From: Siderastrea radians
Taxonomy: Eukaryota > Cnidaria > Anthozoa > Scleractinia > Rhizangiidae
NCBI GenBank assembly: GCA_964017195.1
Contig: OZ024890.1
Coordinates: forward strand, 19,663,701-19,727,700
Direction of reading: 5' to 3'
DNA length: 64,000 nucleotides
Shown: one piece after another, positions 32,908-44,320 of the stretch
Numbering within the stretch: position 1 is the first letter of the stretch
How the letters are laid out: each line of letters begins with the position of its first letter
The notes under the pieces: model-generated
The model's database searches: none
Seen by the model: the letters and a program-made list of their open reading frames with translations, nothing else
What the model was told of the DNA's origin: nothing
Made by a program: the position numbers and the translations under genes

Positions 32908-33831
32908 ATGAACAGAAGTAACTTGTCATGTTTTTTCCTGGGATCGGTTCATTGGCAACAAACTGGAGAGCACATTACAGTGAGTGTTATATCTTGCGTT
33001 TTAAGCTCCATTTTTGCGCTCTCTGCAGTGCTAGGAAACGGCACCATTATGTTGGTTATTTGGAAAACACGAGAACTCCATTCGCCATCTTTCACCTTGC
33101 TATTTTGTTTAGCAGTTTCTGATCTTTTTGTCGGTTTGTTTGGCCAGCCATCTTTCGTTGCTTTCAAGATCGCGGAGCTTAAGGAAAATTTCAACGCATA
33201 TTGTAACTCGAGAATGACTCAGTTCTTTTTTGGGTGGATAACTTGTGGCGTATCTTTTATAACATTGAGCGGTGTCTGTATTGATCGTCTTCTCGCCTTA
33301 ACTCTTCATTTGCGTTACAAAACCATTGTCACTGTGCCACGAGTAATAAAAGTGATGATAGTGGTTTGGGTGTTGTGCTCAGCTTGGACATTTTCAAAGT
33401 TTTGGTTCGGCGACAAATGGATCATTCTGCCAGCTTTGATAGCGCTAGTAACTATTCTTATAACTGCATTTTGCACGTTTAAAATATTCAAGATTGCTCG
33501 CAAGCATCAACGCGAAATACATAAACAAAACCATGCAACGTTTGTGTCAAACAGCTGCGCGGTTGATGCACTGAAATGTAAAAAGTCAGCCGTGACTATG
33601 CTTTATATTTATGGATTGCTGCTTATTTTATATCTTCCTTTCCTAGCAGTTATGGTCGTCGAAGCAATAAGTGGTGTTACTCGCTCAGTTATAGTCGCAT
33701 ATGACCTTACAACAGCAGTTGTTTTTGTGAACTCTTCCGTGAATCCTATCATTTATTGCTGGAGACTGAAGCAAGTACGTCGCGCCGTTAAACATTATCT
33801 AAAAAGGTTAATGATTTTTGGTCAAAATTAA
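32908..33831 (+). CDS. Class A orphan GPCR, subfamily C, intact (C1)
   Basis: A 307-residue single-exon receptor. MNRSNLSCFFLGSVHWQQ gives an NRS sequon at residue 2 and Cys8. GN lies in TM1, LAVSD in TM2, AYCNSR before TM3, DRL after TM3, SKFWFGDKW in a Cys-free loop 2, LPAL in TM5, YLPFLAVMV in TM6 and NPIIYCW in TM7, then a short basic tail (RRAVKHYLKRLMIFGQN). The frame is open 36 codons upstream, but the second C copy (52621) starts at this ATG. Intracellular loop 3 differs from subfamily B (HKQNHATFVSNSCAVDAL). The ligand is unknown; a plasma-membrane location is predicted. Confidence 0.92.
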   Translation: MNRSNLSCFFLGSVHWQQTGEHITVSVISCVLSSIFALSAVLGNGTIMLVIWKTRELHSPSFTLLFCLAVSDLFVGLFGQPSFVAFKIAELKENFNAYCNSRMTQFFFGWITCGVSFITLSGVCIDRLLALTLHLRYKTIVTVPRVIKVMIVVWVLCSAWTFSKFWFGDKWIILPALIALVTILITAFCTFKIFKIARKHQREIHKQNHATFVSNSCAVDALKCKKSAVTMLYIYGLLLILYLPFLAVMVVEAISGVTRSVIVAYDLTTAVVFVNSSVNPIIYCWRLKQVRRAVKHYLKRLMIFGQN

Positions 33832-33899
33832 CTTTCTTTTGATCAAATTCTCGCTTAAGCTCCTAATATAAAATGCAATTAAAAAAAGAAAACATGTTC

Positions 33900-33940
33900 A
33901 CAGTGACACGGGTGTTAACATTGGTAACAGCAGTGTGCGC
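33900..33940 (+). pseudogene. Tiny TM4 relic of a GPCR
   Basis: ACAGTGACACGGGTGTTAAC, then ATTGGTAACAGCAGTGTG, reads as the start of TM4 (TVTRVLTLVTAVW-like). The same relic sits at the same distance after the second C copy (about 53585). It is a shared scar predating the block duplication. Confidence 0.55.
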
Positions 33941-33967
33941 GTCAAGAAGTCAGGGCACAGGTGGCGG

Positions 33968-34865
33968 GATATCCGCTGCAGTGAAGAAACATTGTTCGCG
34001 GCCTCTGATTGGACGAACGAAATTTCTCACACGTTAAAACCGTCGTTTGCGGCCTCTGATTGCCCAGGACTCATTTGCGAACGAAAATTTGCGACCTTGC
34101 TTTTCAGTGAGTATGTCTCAGTATGTAAATAAAAAAAAGGTCTTAGCTTTGTATCACCGTGTGATATAGCATTAATTTATAAACTACTTATTCGTGTATT
34201 ACAAAAATCACGTCAACAAAAAAAGAGGAAAGCTGGAGCTTTGAGGGGAGTCGAACTTAAGAGCGAAAAGGAAATAGTATAGTGTAGTCATTACTGCATT
34301 AATAAGAGTTATTACTATATTAGGTTCACACCAAGCAGGATTTGACTGATAACAACAAATACAGAGGGGGAAGCTAGTGTGGGTGGCATTTTATACTTTA
34401 AATGGGCGGAAGTTACAAAACTCTAAGATAATAGTCCAGCCATATGTTGCAAAAAAATTGCCCAATTGTGCACTTCGGGGTAAAAGCACCAAACTTGGCA
34501 CAATGATACTACTAGATGAACTGATCATTTTTAGCTATGAACCCCATCCAAATACACACGTGGGGAGGCACAATGTGCCCTTGGGGGGAGGGGTTTGGTC
34601 GTTTTGTTCTATAGTCCATCTATATGGTAAAATAATTGTACACTTAGGGGTAAAAGCACCACATTTGGCATGGTAATAGTACTTACGTTGCTGAACAAAA
34701 CTGACTATGGGCCTGCGCAGGTTTCTGTTAGGGGGGGTATATTGCACTTAGGGGGGTGGGGTAACTGCAATTTCCAAAGAAATTGCTGCAATTTAACTGT
34801 AATTTAAGAGAAAGCTGTAACGTTAACCCGAATTTGCCATGCTAGTAGGGTATGTGTTGCTATCA
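33968..34865. other. Truncated D upstream region with two-copy repeat
   Basis: The stretch from GGCGGGATATCCGCTGCAG at 33968 matches 37072 and 53658 (start of the D upstream region), but after about 34420 the sequence diverges into a repeat (see 34431-34760). The conserved D promoter words are absent. Confidence 0.55.
34431..34760. repeat. Diverged tandem repeat (two units of about 180 bp)
   Basis: ATAGTCCAGCCATATG, with TGCACTTCGGGGTAAAAGCA and TTTGGCA-like words following, is repeated as ATAGTCCATCTATATGG, CACTTAGGGGTAAAAGCACC. G-runs follow each unit. The family is not recognised. Confidence 0.5.
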
Positions 34866-35218
34866 CATTTAAAATATTCAAGATTGCTCGCAAACATCAA
34901 CGCCAAATACATGAACAAATCCAAACAACGCCCGTTCTAAACGACTCGGTTGATACACTGAAATGTAAAAAGTCAGCCTTTACTGTGCTTTGTATTTATG
35001 GATTACTGCTTATTTTATATCTTCCTTTTCTAGCAGTTATGGTCGTTGAAACAATAACTGGTGTTACACGGTCAGTTAAAGTCGCATATGACCTTACGAC
35101 AGCAGTTGTCTTTATAAACTCTTCGGTGAATCCTATTATTTATTGCTGGAGAATGAAGCAAGTACGACGTGCCGTTAAGCATTATTTAAAGAACTTGATG
35201 TTTCACGATCAAAATTAG
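34866..35218 (+). pseudogene. Subfamily D GPCR, 3' half only
   Basis: Begins abruptly at the TM5 / loop 3 boundary (TFKIFKIARKHQRQIHEQ) and continues in an open frame through TM6 (YLPFLAVMV), TM7 (NPIIYCW) and the tail (LKNLMFHDQN). It is very similar to the intact D gene at 38400. TM1-TM5 are missing, replaced by unrelated repeat sequence, so it cannot make a receptor. The open frame reflects a recent truncation. Confidence 0.9.
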
Positions 35219-35285
35219 CTTTTTATTGACTCAGCTCTCGCTTCAGCTTTTTATTTGCGATAAAATAACATGTTCACAGAGGCAT

Positions 35286-35690
35286 AGCGGTGTGGGTGTT
35301 GTGGTCGATTTGGAAAATTTCAAAGTTTTGGATCTCAGCGGCTGTGACAAATGGCCGGGCACATTCTTGCAGCTACCATGTCATTTAGTGCCCATTCCAG
35401 TAACTGCTCTCTTCATATTTGAAATAATTAGGATAAAAGAACGAAACCTAGCGATGGTTTCGCTGTGGTTTGAAGTGTAAGATTACGGTGCTACTGATGT
35501 ACTGGAATGCCAAAAAAAAAAAAAGATAGCCACGACTGTGCTTTCTATATATTTAGATCAATGCTGCTTTTTCATCAACAGTTGTTTTTATAAACTCAAC
35601 GGTCAATGTTGTTATTTACTGTTACAAAGTTAATTAACACCACTCGTAGTTAAAAATTATATTAAGAACTTGAACACAGTTTAGTCATTG
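35286..35690 (+). pseudogene. Strongly decayed GPCR relic (subfamily E)
   Basis: Recognisable stretches are TM4 (GTGTGGGTGTTGTGG, KFWI-like), loop 2/TM5 (VPIPVTALFIFEI), loop 3/TM6 with an A-run, and TM7 (VFINSTVNVVIYC-like), ending in KNYIKNLNTV-like codons. Multiple frameshifts and stops are present. Matching relics follow the D genes at 39357 and 55893, so an ancient E copy travelled with D during duplication. Confidence 0.7.
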
Positions 35691-35725
35691 AAGCCAAAAT
35701 TTCTTTTTCGCATCGTCCTATTTAA

Positions 35726-36326
35726 GGTTACTCCGGACCTTCGCGGGTGTCCTCGGGGAAAAATTCGTATGTGCGCCATTTTAAAGGAAAACACGGCAAG
35801 CTATATATCGTTGGAAAGCTTATTAGATGTAGATTTCGGAAAAAATATAAATTTCCCGTTTCTAAAATTCCGGAAAAGAAAATCGCAAACAACCACGAAA
35901 ATGACCATCAAAAGTGTGTCAGCATTTTTCGATATTCTGCCGGACTGGTTATTTTTTAATTAATCTGTCAAGTTCGAGCTCCAAAGAATGCGCAATGGGC
36001 ATTGCATTGAAGATCGCTACGGGTGAAATATTATAAATTTCAAAAATCCCCGACACACTTTTGTTTCACAACATCTAAGGAATGTTCAGGCCAAATTTCA
36101 CAGAAATCTGCCGAATTTTTGGAATAACGCATGGTCATTTTCGCGGTCATTTTTGCAATTTTCTTTCGTGGAATTTAAAAACTGGCAATTTATATTTTTT
36201 TCCGAAATCTACATTCATTAAGCTTTCCAACGATATATAGTTTGTCATGCTTTCCTTTAAAATGGCGCGCATGCGAATTTTTTCCCGGAGGACACGGGAG
36301 GACACCCGCGAAGGTCCGTAGTAACC
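35726..36326. mobile_element. TTAA-flanked element (GGTTACTCCGGACC ends)
   Basis: 601 bp between TTAA at 35722-35725 and 36327-36330. The 27-bp termini starting GGTTACTCCGGACCTTCGCG are inverted at the right with one mismatch, and pairing extends much further inward (CACGGCAAGCTATATATCG, AAATCTACATT). The paralogous location near 56320 reads through a single TTAA (ACATTAAGTATAAGTTAGCC), so it is a genuine insertion. It is non-coding. It is in the same family as the truncated copy at 11972. Confidence 0.9.
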
Positions 36327-36330
36327 TTAA

Positions 36331-38399
36331 GTATAAGTTAGCCTTGGCCTCACTCGAAAGGTTTTCTGAAGTAGTATAATAGGCGGGCCACTTTAAGACT
36401 TCAGTATTTTTGTTATTTAAGTCATATTAAGCTGTGTTCCTGCCAGCTAATGTTAAGGGTTCAAGGTGCTACAGCTGCTTCATCTGACAAACATTTATAT
36501 GCTAATTACCCATCAAACCTATTAGCCACAAGATCAATACAAGCCTTACAGTATTTCCTATTTGCACCCTTTTTTCAAGGTAGGCCGAATGATATAAGAT
36601 GAAAAATAAATAAACAAATGAATAAATAAATAATTAAATAAATAAATAAACTAACTAACGAATTAAGGAAGGAAGGAAGGAAGGGATGAAGGAGGGATGA
36701 TCGAAGGAAGGAAGAAATAAATGATTAAAGCGACAGGGGGAGTGCTCGTTGGAAATTTTTACATTTAATTTCCAATTTGCAATTAAAACATTGAACGGGA
36801 ACCCCTAAAAGGTAGCATTCCTTTTACTTCGTTTGTGCGAAATGGGCTAATGAAAGAAAAAAATACGGCCTAATTGTCTTGACAATTGTTTCAGCAGTTT
36901 CCAGGAAAACTTTGCAATAAACCGGTGGCTGAGTAGCGACCTACAGACCAGACCACGAGTACGACTTTCGATTTTCAAAACGGCTATGCTCTCAGAACCC
37001 TAGTTCCTCCATGTTGTTGACCAGTTGAGAATGATGAAATTTAGTAGCAACAACGTTAGCGTCTCTGATATGGCGGGATATCCGCTGCAGTGAAGAAACA
37101 TTGTTTGCGACCTCTGATTGGGCGAAAAATATTTCTCACACGTGAAAAGCGTCGTTTGCAGCCTCTGATTGGCCAGGATTTATTTGCGAACAAAAATTTA
37201 CGACCTTGTTTTTCAGTGAGTATGTCTCAGTATGTAAATAATAATAAAAACTGTTGGCTCTGTATCACTGTGTGATATAGCATTTATAAACTACTTATTC
37301 GTGTATTTCGGCAAAAATCACGTCAGCACAAAAAGGAGGAAAGTTGGAGCTTTGAGGGGAGTCGAACGTAAGAGCGAAAAGGAAATAGTATAGTGAAGCC
37401 ATTACTGCATTAATACGAAGTTATTACTATATTAGGTTCACACCAAGCAGGATTTGACTGATAACAACAAATACTGAGGGGGAAGCTAGTCTGGGTGGCA
37501 TTTTATCCTTTAAATGGGCGGAAGTTACAAAACTCTAAGATAACCAACACCACAGCGTCAAACCGTTGAGGAGTGCCAGATCTTTGTAAACCTAGATCAC
37601 TAAAATACTTTTTTACTTGCCAGTGAAATACGTGACAAAATAAAATACGAATGACAAACTGATCCTTACGACAGTAATAGGAAATTGAAAGCAAATAAAA
37701 AACAAATCTTGGAGCTAAACCATATCACGATATAATTCATTTTTTTACAAGGCCATTCTATTAGCAAAAATTCACAGAAATCTTGTTTCATCTTTAATTT
37801 CCTTTATGAAACATTAAAAATCACAAACAAATTTAGCACGTAGTGTTTTTATTATTCCACAAATGTTATTCAACAATATTTAATGTTCAAAATTTGTCAG
37901 ATGTGTAAGTATCAGAAGCAGTGTCTTGCTGGAGCGAAAACAAAATAAGCAGCTAAAAATAATTCAGTTGACAAGCTAATCTTGTATTCAGCTTTTTGTG
38001 CCAATTGTATTCATTGCATAATAACATCCACAACGCAAACAAAAACCGCCAAAACCTTTTCACTTTCTGACTTATCCATTTTTTCACTATTCTGAAGTAC
38101 AGTGGAAACACGACAACTCAAACCATCAGTGGAACGAAAGTGTTTGAGTTACAGAGGTTCCACGGAAAGTAAGAATTATCGGAGGCTTAAGTTATGGTAA
38201 TAAAGAAAAAGTAAGGAGAGAAAGCTATCTTTGGTTCAAGTTAGCGTGGCTCAAGTTACGAAAACTCTAATGTATATTGAATAATTAATGCATGAGAATA
38301 TAGGGGGCGGACCAGTTTCTAATTTGATTGTTCGCTCCACCTGCAATACGAAACCAAAACCAACCTAAAATTGTGAACCTTTCCCTAAAATGAGATTGC
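36331..38399. other. E-unit 3' flank, microsatellites, subfamily D upstream region
   Basis: 36601-36720 holds AATA and GGAA repeats. 37072-38399 is the D upstream region, nearly identical to 53658-54933, with TGTCTTGCTGGAGCGAA at 37922 (478 bp before the ATG) and CACTTTCTGACTTATCC near 38060. No gene is supported. Confidence 0.6.
37922..37938 (+). promoter_or_regulatory. Conserved upstream GPCR element (D1)
   Basis: TGTCTTGCTGGAGCGAA, 478 bp before the D1 ATG. Confidence 0.4.
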
Positions 38400-39356
38400 A
38401 TGGTGAACACAACTAATTTAACATGTTTTTTTCTGGGTCCTGTCCATTGGGAAGCAACTCGAGAGCACATTATAGTGAGTGTTGTATCGTGCGTTTTAAG
38501 CTCCATTTTTGCGCTCTCTGCAGTACTAGGAAATGGCACCATCATGTTGGTCATTTGGAAAACGCAAGAACTCCATTCGCCATCCAACACGTTGCTATTT
38601 TGTCTAGCAGTTTCTGATCTTCTTGTCGGTTTGTTTGGCCAGCCATCTTTCGTTTCCTTCAAGATAGCGGAGCTAAATGAAAATTTCAACGCATACTGTA
38701 ACTCAAGAATGACTCAGTTCTTTTTTGGGTGGATAACTGGTAGCGTATCTTTTATAATTCTGTGTGGAGTCTGTATTGATCGTCTTCTCACCTTAATTCT
38801 TCATTTGCGTTACAATCATATTGTAACTGTGCCACGAGTTTTAAAAGTGGTGATAGCAGTTTGGGTGTTGTGCTCAGCCTGGACATTTTCGAAATTTTGG
38901 TTGGGCGACAAATGGATCATTCTGCCGGCTGTACTAGCATTAGTCACTGTTCTAATATCTGCTATCTGCACATTTAAAATATTCAAGATTGCTCGCAAAC
39001 ATCAACGCCAAATACATGAACAAACCCAAACAACGCCCGTGCTAAACGACTCGGTTGATGCACTGAAATGTAAAAAATCAGCCGTGACTGTGCTTTATAT
39101 TTATGGATTGCTGCTTATTTTATATGTTCCTTTTCTAGCAGTTATGGTCGTTGAAACAATAAGTGGTGTTACACGGTCAGTTAAAGTCGCATATGACCTT
39201 ACGACAGCAGTTGTCTTAATAAACTCTTCGGTGAATCCTATCATTTATTGCTGGAGACTGAAGCAAGTACGACGCGCCGTAAAGCATTATGTAAAGAACT
39301 TGATGTTTCACGATCAAAACAGCTCTCGCTTCAGCTTTTTATTTGCGATAAAATAA
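38400..39356 (+). CDS. Class A orphan GPCR, subfamily D, intact (D1)
   Basis: A 318-residue single-exon receptor. Landmarks: NTT sequon at 3-5, Cys9, GN 44-45 (TM1), LAVSD ending at 73 (TM2), Cys100 before TM3, DRL 127-129, Trp155 and Trp161 in TM4, Cys-free loop 2 (KFWLGDKW, 165-172), Pro176 in TM5, Pro244 in TM6 (here YVPF, where all others have YLPF) and NPIIY 279-283 in TM7. The tail ends SSRFSFLFAIK, 11-12 residues beyond the truncated D copy. It is nearly identical to the gene at 54934, including the upstream kilobase. The ligand is unknown. An E relic directly follows the stop codon. Confidence 0.92.
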   Translation: MVNTTNLTCFFLGPVHWEATREHIIVSVVSCVLSSIFALSAVLGNGTIMLVIWKTQELHSPSNTLLFCLAVSDLLVGLFGQPSFVSFKIAELNENFNAYCNSRMTQFFFGWITGSVSFIILCGVCIDRLLTLILHLRYNHIVTVPRVLKVVIAVWVLCSAWTFSKFWLGDKWIILPAVLALVTVLISAICTFKIFKIARKHQRQIHEQTQTTPVLNDSVDALKCKKSAVTVLYIYGLLLILYVPFLAVMVVETISGVTRSVKVAYDLTTAVVLINSSVNPIIYCWRLKQVRRAVKHYVKNLMFHDQNSSRFSFLFAIK

Positions 39357-39541
39357 CAGTTTTGGTTGTCAGTGGCTGTGAAAAATGGCCGGGCACATGC
39401 AGCTATCATGACATTTAGTGTCCATTCCAGTAACTGCTCTCTTCACATTTGAAATATTTAGGATAAAAGAATGAAACCTAGCGATGGTTTCGCTGTGATT
39501 TGAAGTGTAAGATTACGGTGCTACTGACGTACTGAAATGCC

Positions 39542-39548
<7 letters not shown>
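39357..39548 (+). pseudogene. Decayed GPCR relic (subfamily E), truncated
   Basis: Matches the first half of the relics at 35286 and 55893 (GCCGGGCACATGCAGC, GTCCATTCCAGTAACTGCTC, GAAACCTAGCGATGGTTTCG) and stops at the A-run where a TA-rich foldback begins. Confidence 0.65.
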
Positions 39549-39579
<31 letters not shown>

Positions 39580-39733
39580 TATACACCCGTTTTCAAAAAC
39601 ATTGTAACTTGAAAAATATATATACATATATACATCTTTTGTCTTCACAACGCGAAAACAAAAGAATAAATATGAAAACAAAAGGTATATATATGTATAT
39701 ATATTTTTCAAGTAGCAATGTTCTTGAAAACGG

Positions 39734-39784
<51 letters not shown>

Positions 39785-39790
39785 CACAAG
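39549..39790. repeat. TA microsatellite with internal foldback
   Basis: Two (TA)n tracts (about 39557-39582 and 39738-39785) bracket an inverted repeat whose arms are ACACCCGTTTTCAAAAACATTG and its complement near 39712-39741, with inner TATATATACATATATAC arms and a central ~50 bp. It marks the left border of the PLE cluster. Confidence 0.75.
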
Positions 39791-42700
39791 AGGGGTTGTC
39801 CGGGTAGGCCGGTTATTTCGGGCTGTGGTACGTGTACAGAAAGGATCTCGGAGTTCGTTGATTACCATATTAAGCCCTTGGTTCCAAGAATACCATCTTA
39901 CATTAAGGATAATAAGCATTTTCTACAAGAACTTAACAAATTAGGTACGCTGCCTGAGGGGGCGATATTGGTTACAGCGGATGTGGTAGGCTTGTATCCC
40001 CATATTCCACACGAGGAAGGTTTAAGGGCCATGAGGGCGGCTTTGAGTGGTAATAACACTACATCCATTCCTACGGAGGATTTGGTTGATTTAGCGAGAA
40101 TAGTTCTTACTCACAACAATCTTACCTTTAATGGTAAGCACTATTTACAATTCTTGGGTACTGCAATAGGGACTAAAATGGCGCCATCGTATGCTAACAT
40201 TTTTATGGGGAAACTAGAGGCGGACTTGCTTGAACAGTCACCAGTTAAGCCACACACGTGGCGTAGATTTATTGACGACATCTTTATGATTTGGACGGAG
40301 GGCGAGGAAAGACTTAAGACGTTTATGGAGTATATGAATTCTTTTCATGATATTATTAAGTTTACCTTTGAGTGGTCGTATACACGGGTTAGTTTTTTGG
40401 ATGTCAGTGTTATGTTGGACAACGGAGTAATCTCCACGGACTTATATAGCAAACCTACAGATAAACACCAGTATCTGTTTCACACTTCCTGTCATCCTAA
40501 CTCTTGCAAGAAAGGTATACCCTTTGGACAGGCACTAAGATTACGCCGTATATGTTCTTCAGATGCTTTCTTTGAGAAACGAGCTGGGGAACTGTGCAAT
40601 TATCTTGTTTGTAGGGGCTATAACAGAGATTTTGTCGAGAAAGAAATTGAGAGAGCACGAAGGATTCCTAGGGTGGATACCCTTAGCAATAAACAATCTG
40701 CTGGTAACGAACGTATTCCTTTTGTTGTTACCTTCCACCCGGTACTTCCAAACATTGGGGAAATATTGCATAGATTACATCCTATCTTGCAGTCCTCTAG
40801 CCGTTGTAGGGAAGCTATAGGAGGGGTACCCATGGTGGCCTTTAGAAGGCCGAAATGTCTTAAGGACATTTTGGTTCACTCAGAACTTAAGACACCGGTT
40901 AAGGATAAGGGTTGTGTTAAGTGTACAGATAAAAGATGCAGGGTGTGTGATTATCTTGTTGAAGGTACCAGATTTATTAGTGGAGTTACTGGCAAGAGTT
41001 ACATAATTAATTTTGACATGGGGTGTAATTCTGATCATGTGATTTACCTTATATCATGCGCCAGGTGTGCAATGCAATATGTAGGATCCACTATTAATAA
41101 ATTTAGAATTAGGTTCAACAACCATAAATCTAGGCTCAATAGTCACGTTAAACTTACTGCTGAGAATAGGGTTAAGGACGACATCATATACAAGCACTTT
41201 AATCAGCCAGATCATAGAGGTCTTAAAGTGTATATGACACGAAAATTTTTTCTTCGGTTTTTGATTGTTGTTTGTGTATAAAAAACGATTCTAAGCTTTA
41301 AACCGGCATCAAACTTTTCAAACGTACTTTTTTCGCGGTGAAAATAGCGCAAATTTGACTTCACAAGTGTCGCCGTCTCGCGCGGCCAAAATATCACGTG
41401 ATTAGCTAATGTGACGTCAATCGACTTGACAACAAAACCAACATGGCGTCAAAGTGGAAGCAACTTGGGAGAGTTGGCAAAGGTTTCTCGTAGCTGAAGC
41501 GCCTAATAAGCGGTAGTTTGCGTATTTCTTTTGACGAAATGGAGGGGAAGTACCCAGCATTCCTCGGATCCAGCATTTTGGGACAAGGGAATCGAAATAA
41601 TTGTGTTGAAGGAGATGCAAGGTCGAAGCACTCAGGCTACTCGAGATTTTGATGTTTGCTTTGTTTTTAACTTGAAGATATGGTTACGAACGAGCATTGT
41701 TTTGTAAGGATCTGTCTCGGTAAGCAAAGAAGTTTTACTGCAAAGCTCAGAGATGCTTTTCATTCGAAAAGCAGGACAGGTACGATAGCGTGGTCTGACT
41801 TTCGATTGTACAGGCGAACAGAGCTACCAGTACGGTCTTAAATGAAATTTGTTTTTATTCTTCTCTGGACTTCAGTAAGACATTATGATATCAATATAAT
41901 TTCAACGACGATCGCCTACTCATAACAGTTTTACACTGGACTGTACATACACTGTCTTAACCTGACTGCACTGGATGAAGGATTTTAACTCAAATAAATC
42001 ACCTTTTTAGCAAGACAAGAGTTCAGGATTTTGTTTTACTCTTCCTGTGAGGAGACTGTAAATGCCTCGTTGTTAGAGAGTGAAAATAGAAAGAAAATCA
42101 AGAGGTTGCTGAAAGAATTCCAGGAAAATGTCTCACTCGGTTATATTTGTTTATGAAGACAAACATTTTCTCGGAGTTTGTTTAATCCTATGTGTACACA
42201 TATCAAGGTTTTTGCCAATCAGGCTGAAATAAATTCCCTGCCTTTTCACTGATGACCACGGCCTGACCTGACCTGATTTACATCAGCTTGCCAACAACAA
42301 AAATCCCTGTTTTTACCAACAGCTGTAACTAAGCTAGACCCATCCAGGCCTCGAGTGATCTAGGTTGGGTGGTTGTTGATACTGACATAGGGCAGTCAGA
42401 CCCCCCCCCCCCCTCCCTTGCTTTTTGGTCAGATGAAGCAACATGGAATCATTATTTCTACTTTATGTTTGGTGGTGGTTCTGATGGATCAATAAATGTC
42501 AACTATCAAAATTGAAGATCAAGTGATGATGACAGAAGGACATTCCTTCTGTTGCAATGATTGTGACCTATTGTCAACAAGAATGATACATTACATTGTA
42601 TTTAATTTACTATTTTAGAAACTTCCCATATAGGAATACTTAGATAAATTGTTGCTGTTGTTGTTGTTGTGCTGCCACTCTTTGTTGGCTGTGACGAAAC

Positions 42701-42932
42701 AGGTACACTATGACATGATGTTACAAACAATAATTATTCCTAAGTAAAAACTGACTGGTGATTTACAATGTTGTTAAGGATGCCACAAATGCCCCAAGCT
42801 TTAACTCTGTCTCCATTTATTAGGAATTATGGTATTAATTTAGGTGCTCCATACAGGGCCTCCACCTCTCTCCATCAGAATCAGGTGTAAGCAGATTAAG
42901 CTTGTGGGGCCAGCCCTGTGTCAGGAACCTGT

Positions 42933-42935
<3 letters not shown>

Positions 42936-42963
<28 letters not shown>
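42936..42963. repeat. (GT)n followed by poly(G)
   Basis: A GT dinucleotide run directly joined to a run of about 15 G, inside the TTAA transposon. Confidence 0.85.
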
Positions 42964-42964
<1 letters not shown>

Positions 42965-43830
42965 GTGAGCTGCTGTAAATAATATCTACAAGTATCTACA
43001 AGGGATGTATGGATCCTCATCACTGTGTCTGAGTGATACATATGCTTTGGTAATTGACCACTTAATAACGATTATTATTGATGAAGATCGATGTTGATTC
43101 CCATTGTTCATAGGAAATTGTTTGAGAAGGAGTCAATCTGGAGACCCACTGTTGATTTGCAAAATTACTCGTCAATTGTCAATTCTTGTTGGTTTATTTA
43201 TAATTAACTGTTAGTTTTAGAAGAGTTTGATATGCTGCGCTCCCCTTCTGTGGTATTAGAAACACCAAAAGCTATTTAAGAAGCTCAAGGAGACCAGTTA
43301 TTATAAAAGTTAATGAACATGGTTATGATTCAATAACAGTTCTGCAATATTGGAAAACCATACCCACTGCAAAACAAAACAAAATTAACTGTATTTTAAT
43401 GCGAAATGTGACATTGCATAAGCTTCATGGTACTGAGTTGTTTGAAAAATTACTGAGCCAAGATTAGTGTTAATACCCTAATATTGATACTCTAGATAGC
43501 AACAGTCTTAAACTGCAATATTTGCTGAATCAGCCAGTGATATGGCAAGTAGCATGCGAGCTGAAGTTAGTTTCAGTGCCGTTTTTAAAGTAAAGCGTAT
43601 ATAGATTCTAATTGCAGAATAACACGACAGTGGAAATAAATGTCATTTCTGGCCTGGAAGTACATTGCTTACTGCCAATATATATTATCAACAAAACGAA
43701 TTCGTCATTGGCTTTTCTCTACACTCTGTAAAAACACTTTTGCTTGCTGCAGAAACCACTGAAACTAATGCCAGGCTGGGAATAAACTCTGGGAACTCGT
43801 TCTTATATCGAAATGAATCGAAAATCCAGC

Positions 43831-44320
43831 GCACTCTCTATAAGAACGACGACATTCTTGCGGTATTAAAACATCAAAACAATCGGCACTTTCGGTTCTC
43901 CTTAGGTTGATGGAAACAGTATTAAAGCTGTTTGTGTGAACACAAGGGCTTTGATGTTCTTAATAAACCATAAAAAAACTTAACAAAGAAATCCCACAAC
44001 TGAGGTGCTTCCACTGACGTACAGTCAGGATATCATCGACTTTGAGATCAACATCCTCACCACAGTACGAAAGAAGCACTCTCTCTAAGAACGAAGACAT
44101 TCTTGCGGTATTAAAACATCAAAACAATCGGCACTTTCGGTTTTCCTTAGGTTGATGGAAACAGTATTAAAGCTGTTTGTGTGAACACAAGGGCTTTGAT
44201 GTTCTTAATAAACCCTAAAAGAACTCAACAAAGAAATCTCACAACTGAGGTGCTTCCATTGATGTACAGTCAGGATAAATCATCGACTTTGAGATCAACA
44301 TCCTCGCCACAGTACGAAAG
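43831..44320. repeat. 245-bp tandem duplication inside the TTAA transposon
   Basis: GCACTCTCTATAAGAACGAC at 43831 recurs as GCACTCTCTCTAAGAACGAAG at 44076. Both copies continue with CATTCTTGCGGTATTAAAAC and finish with CACAGTACGAAAGAAG. Very few differences separate them. Confidence 0.85.
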
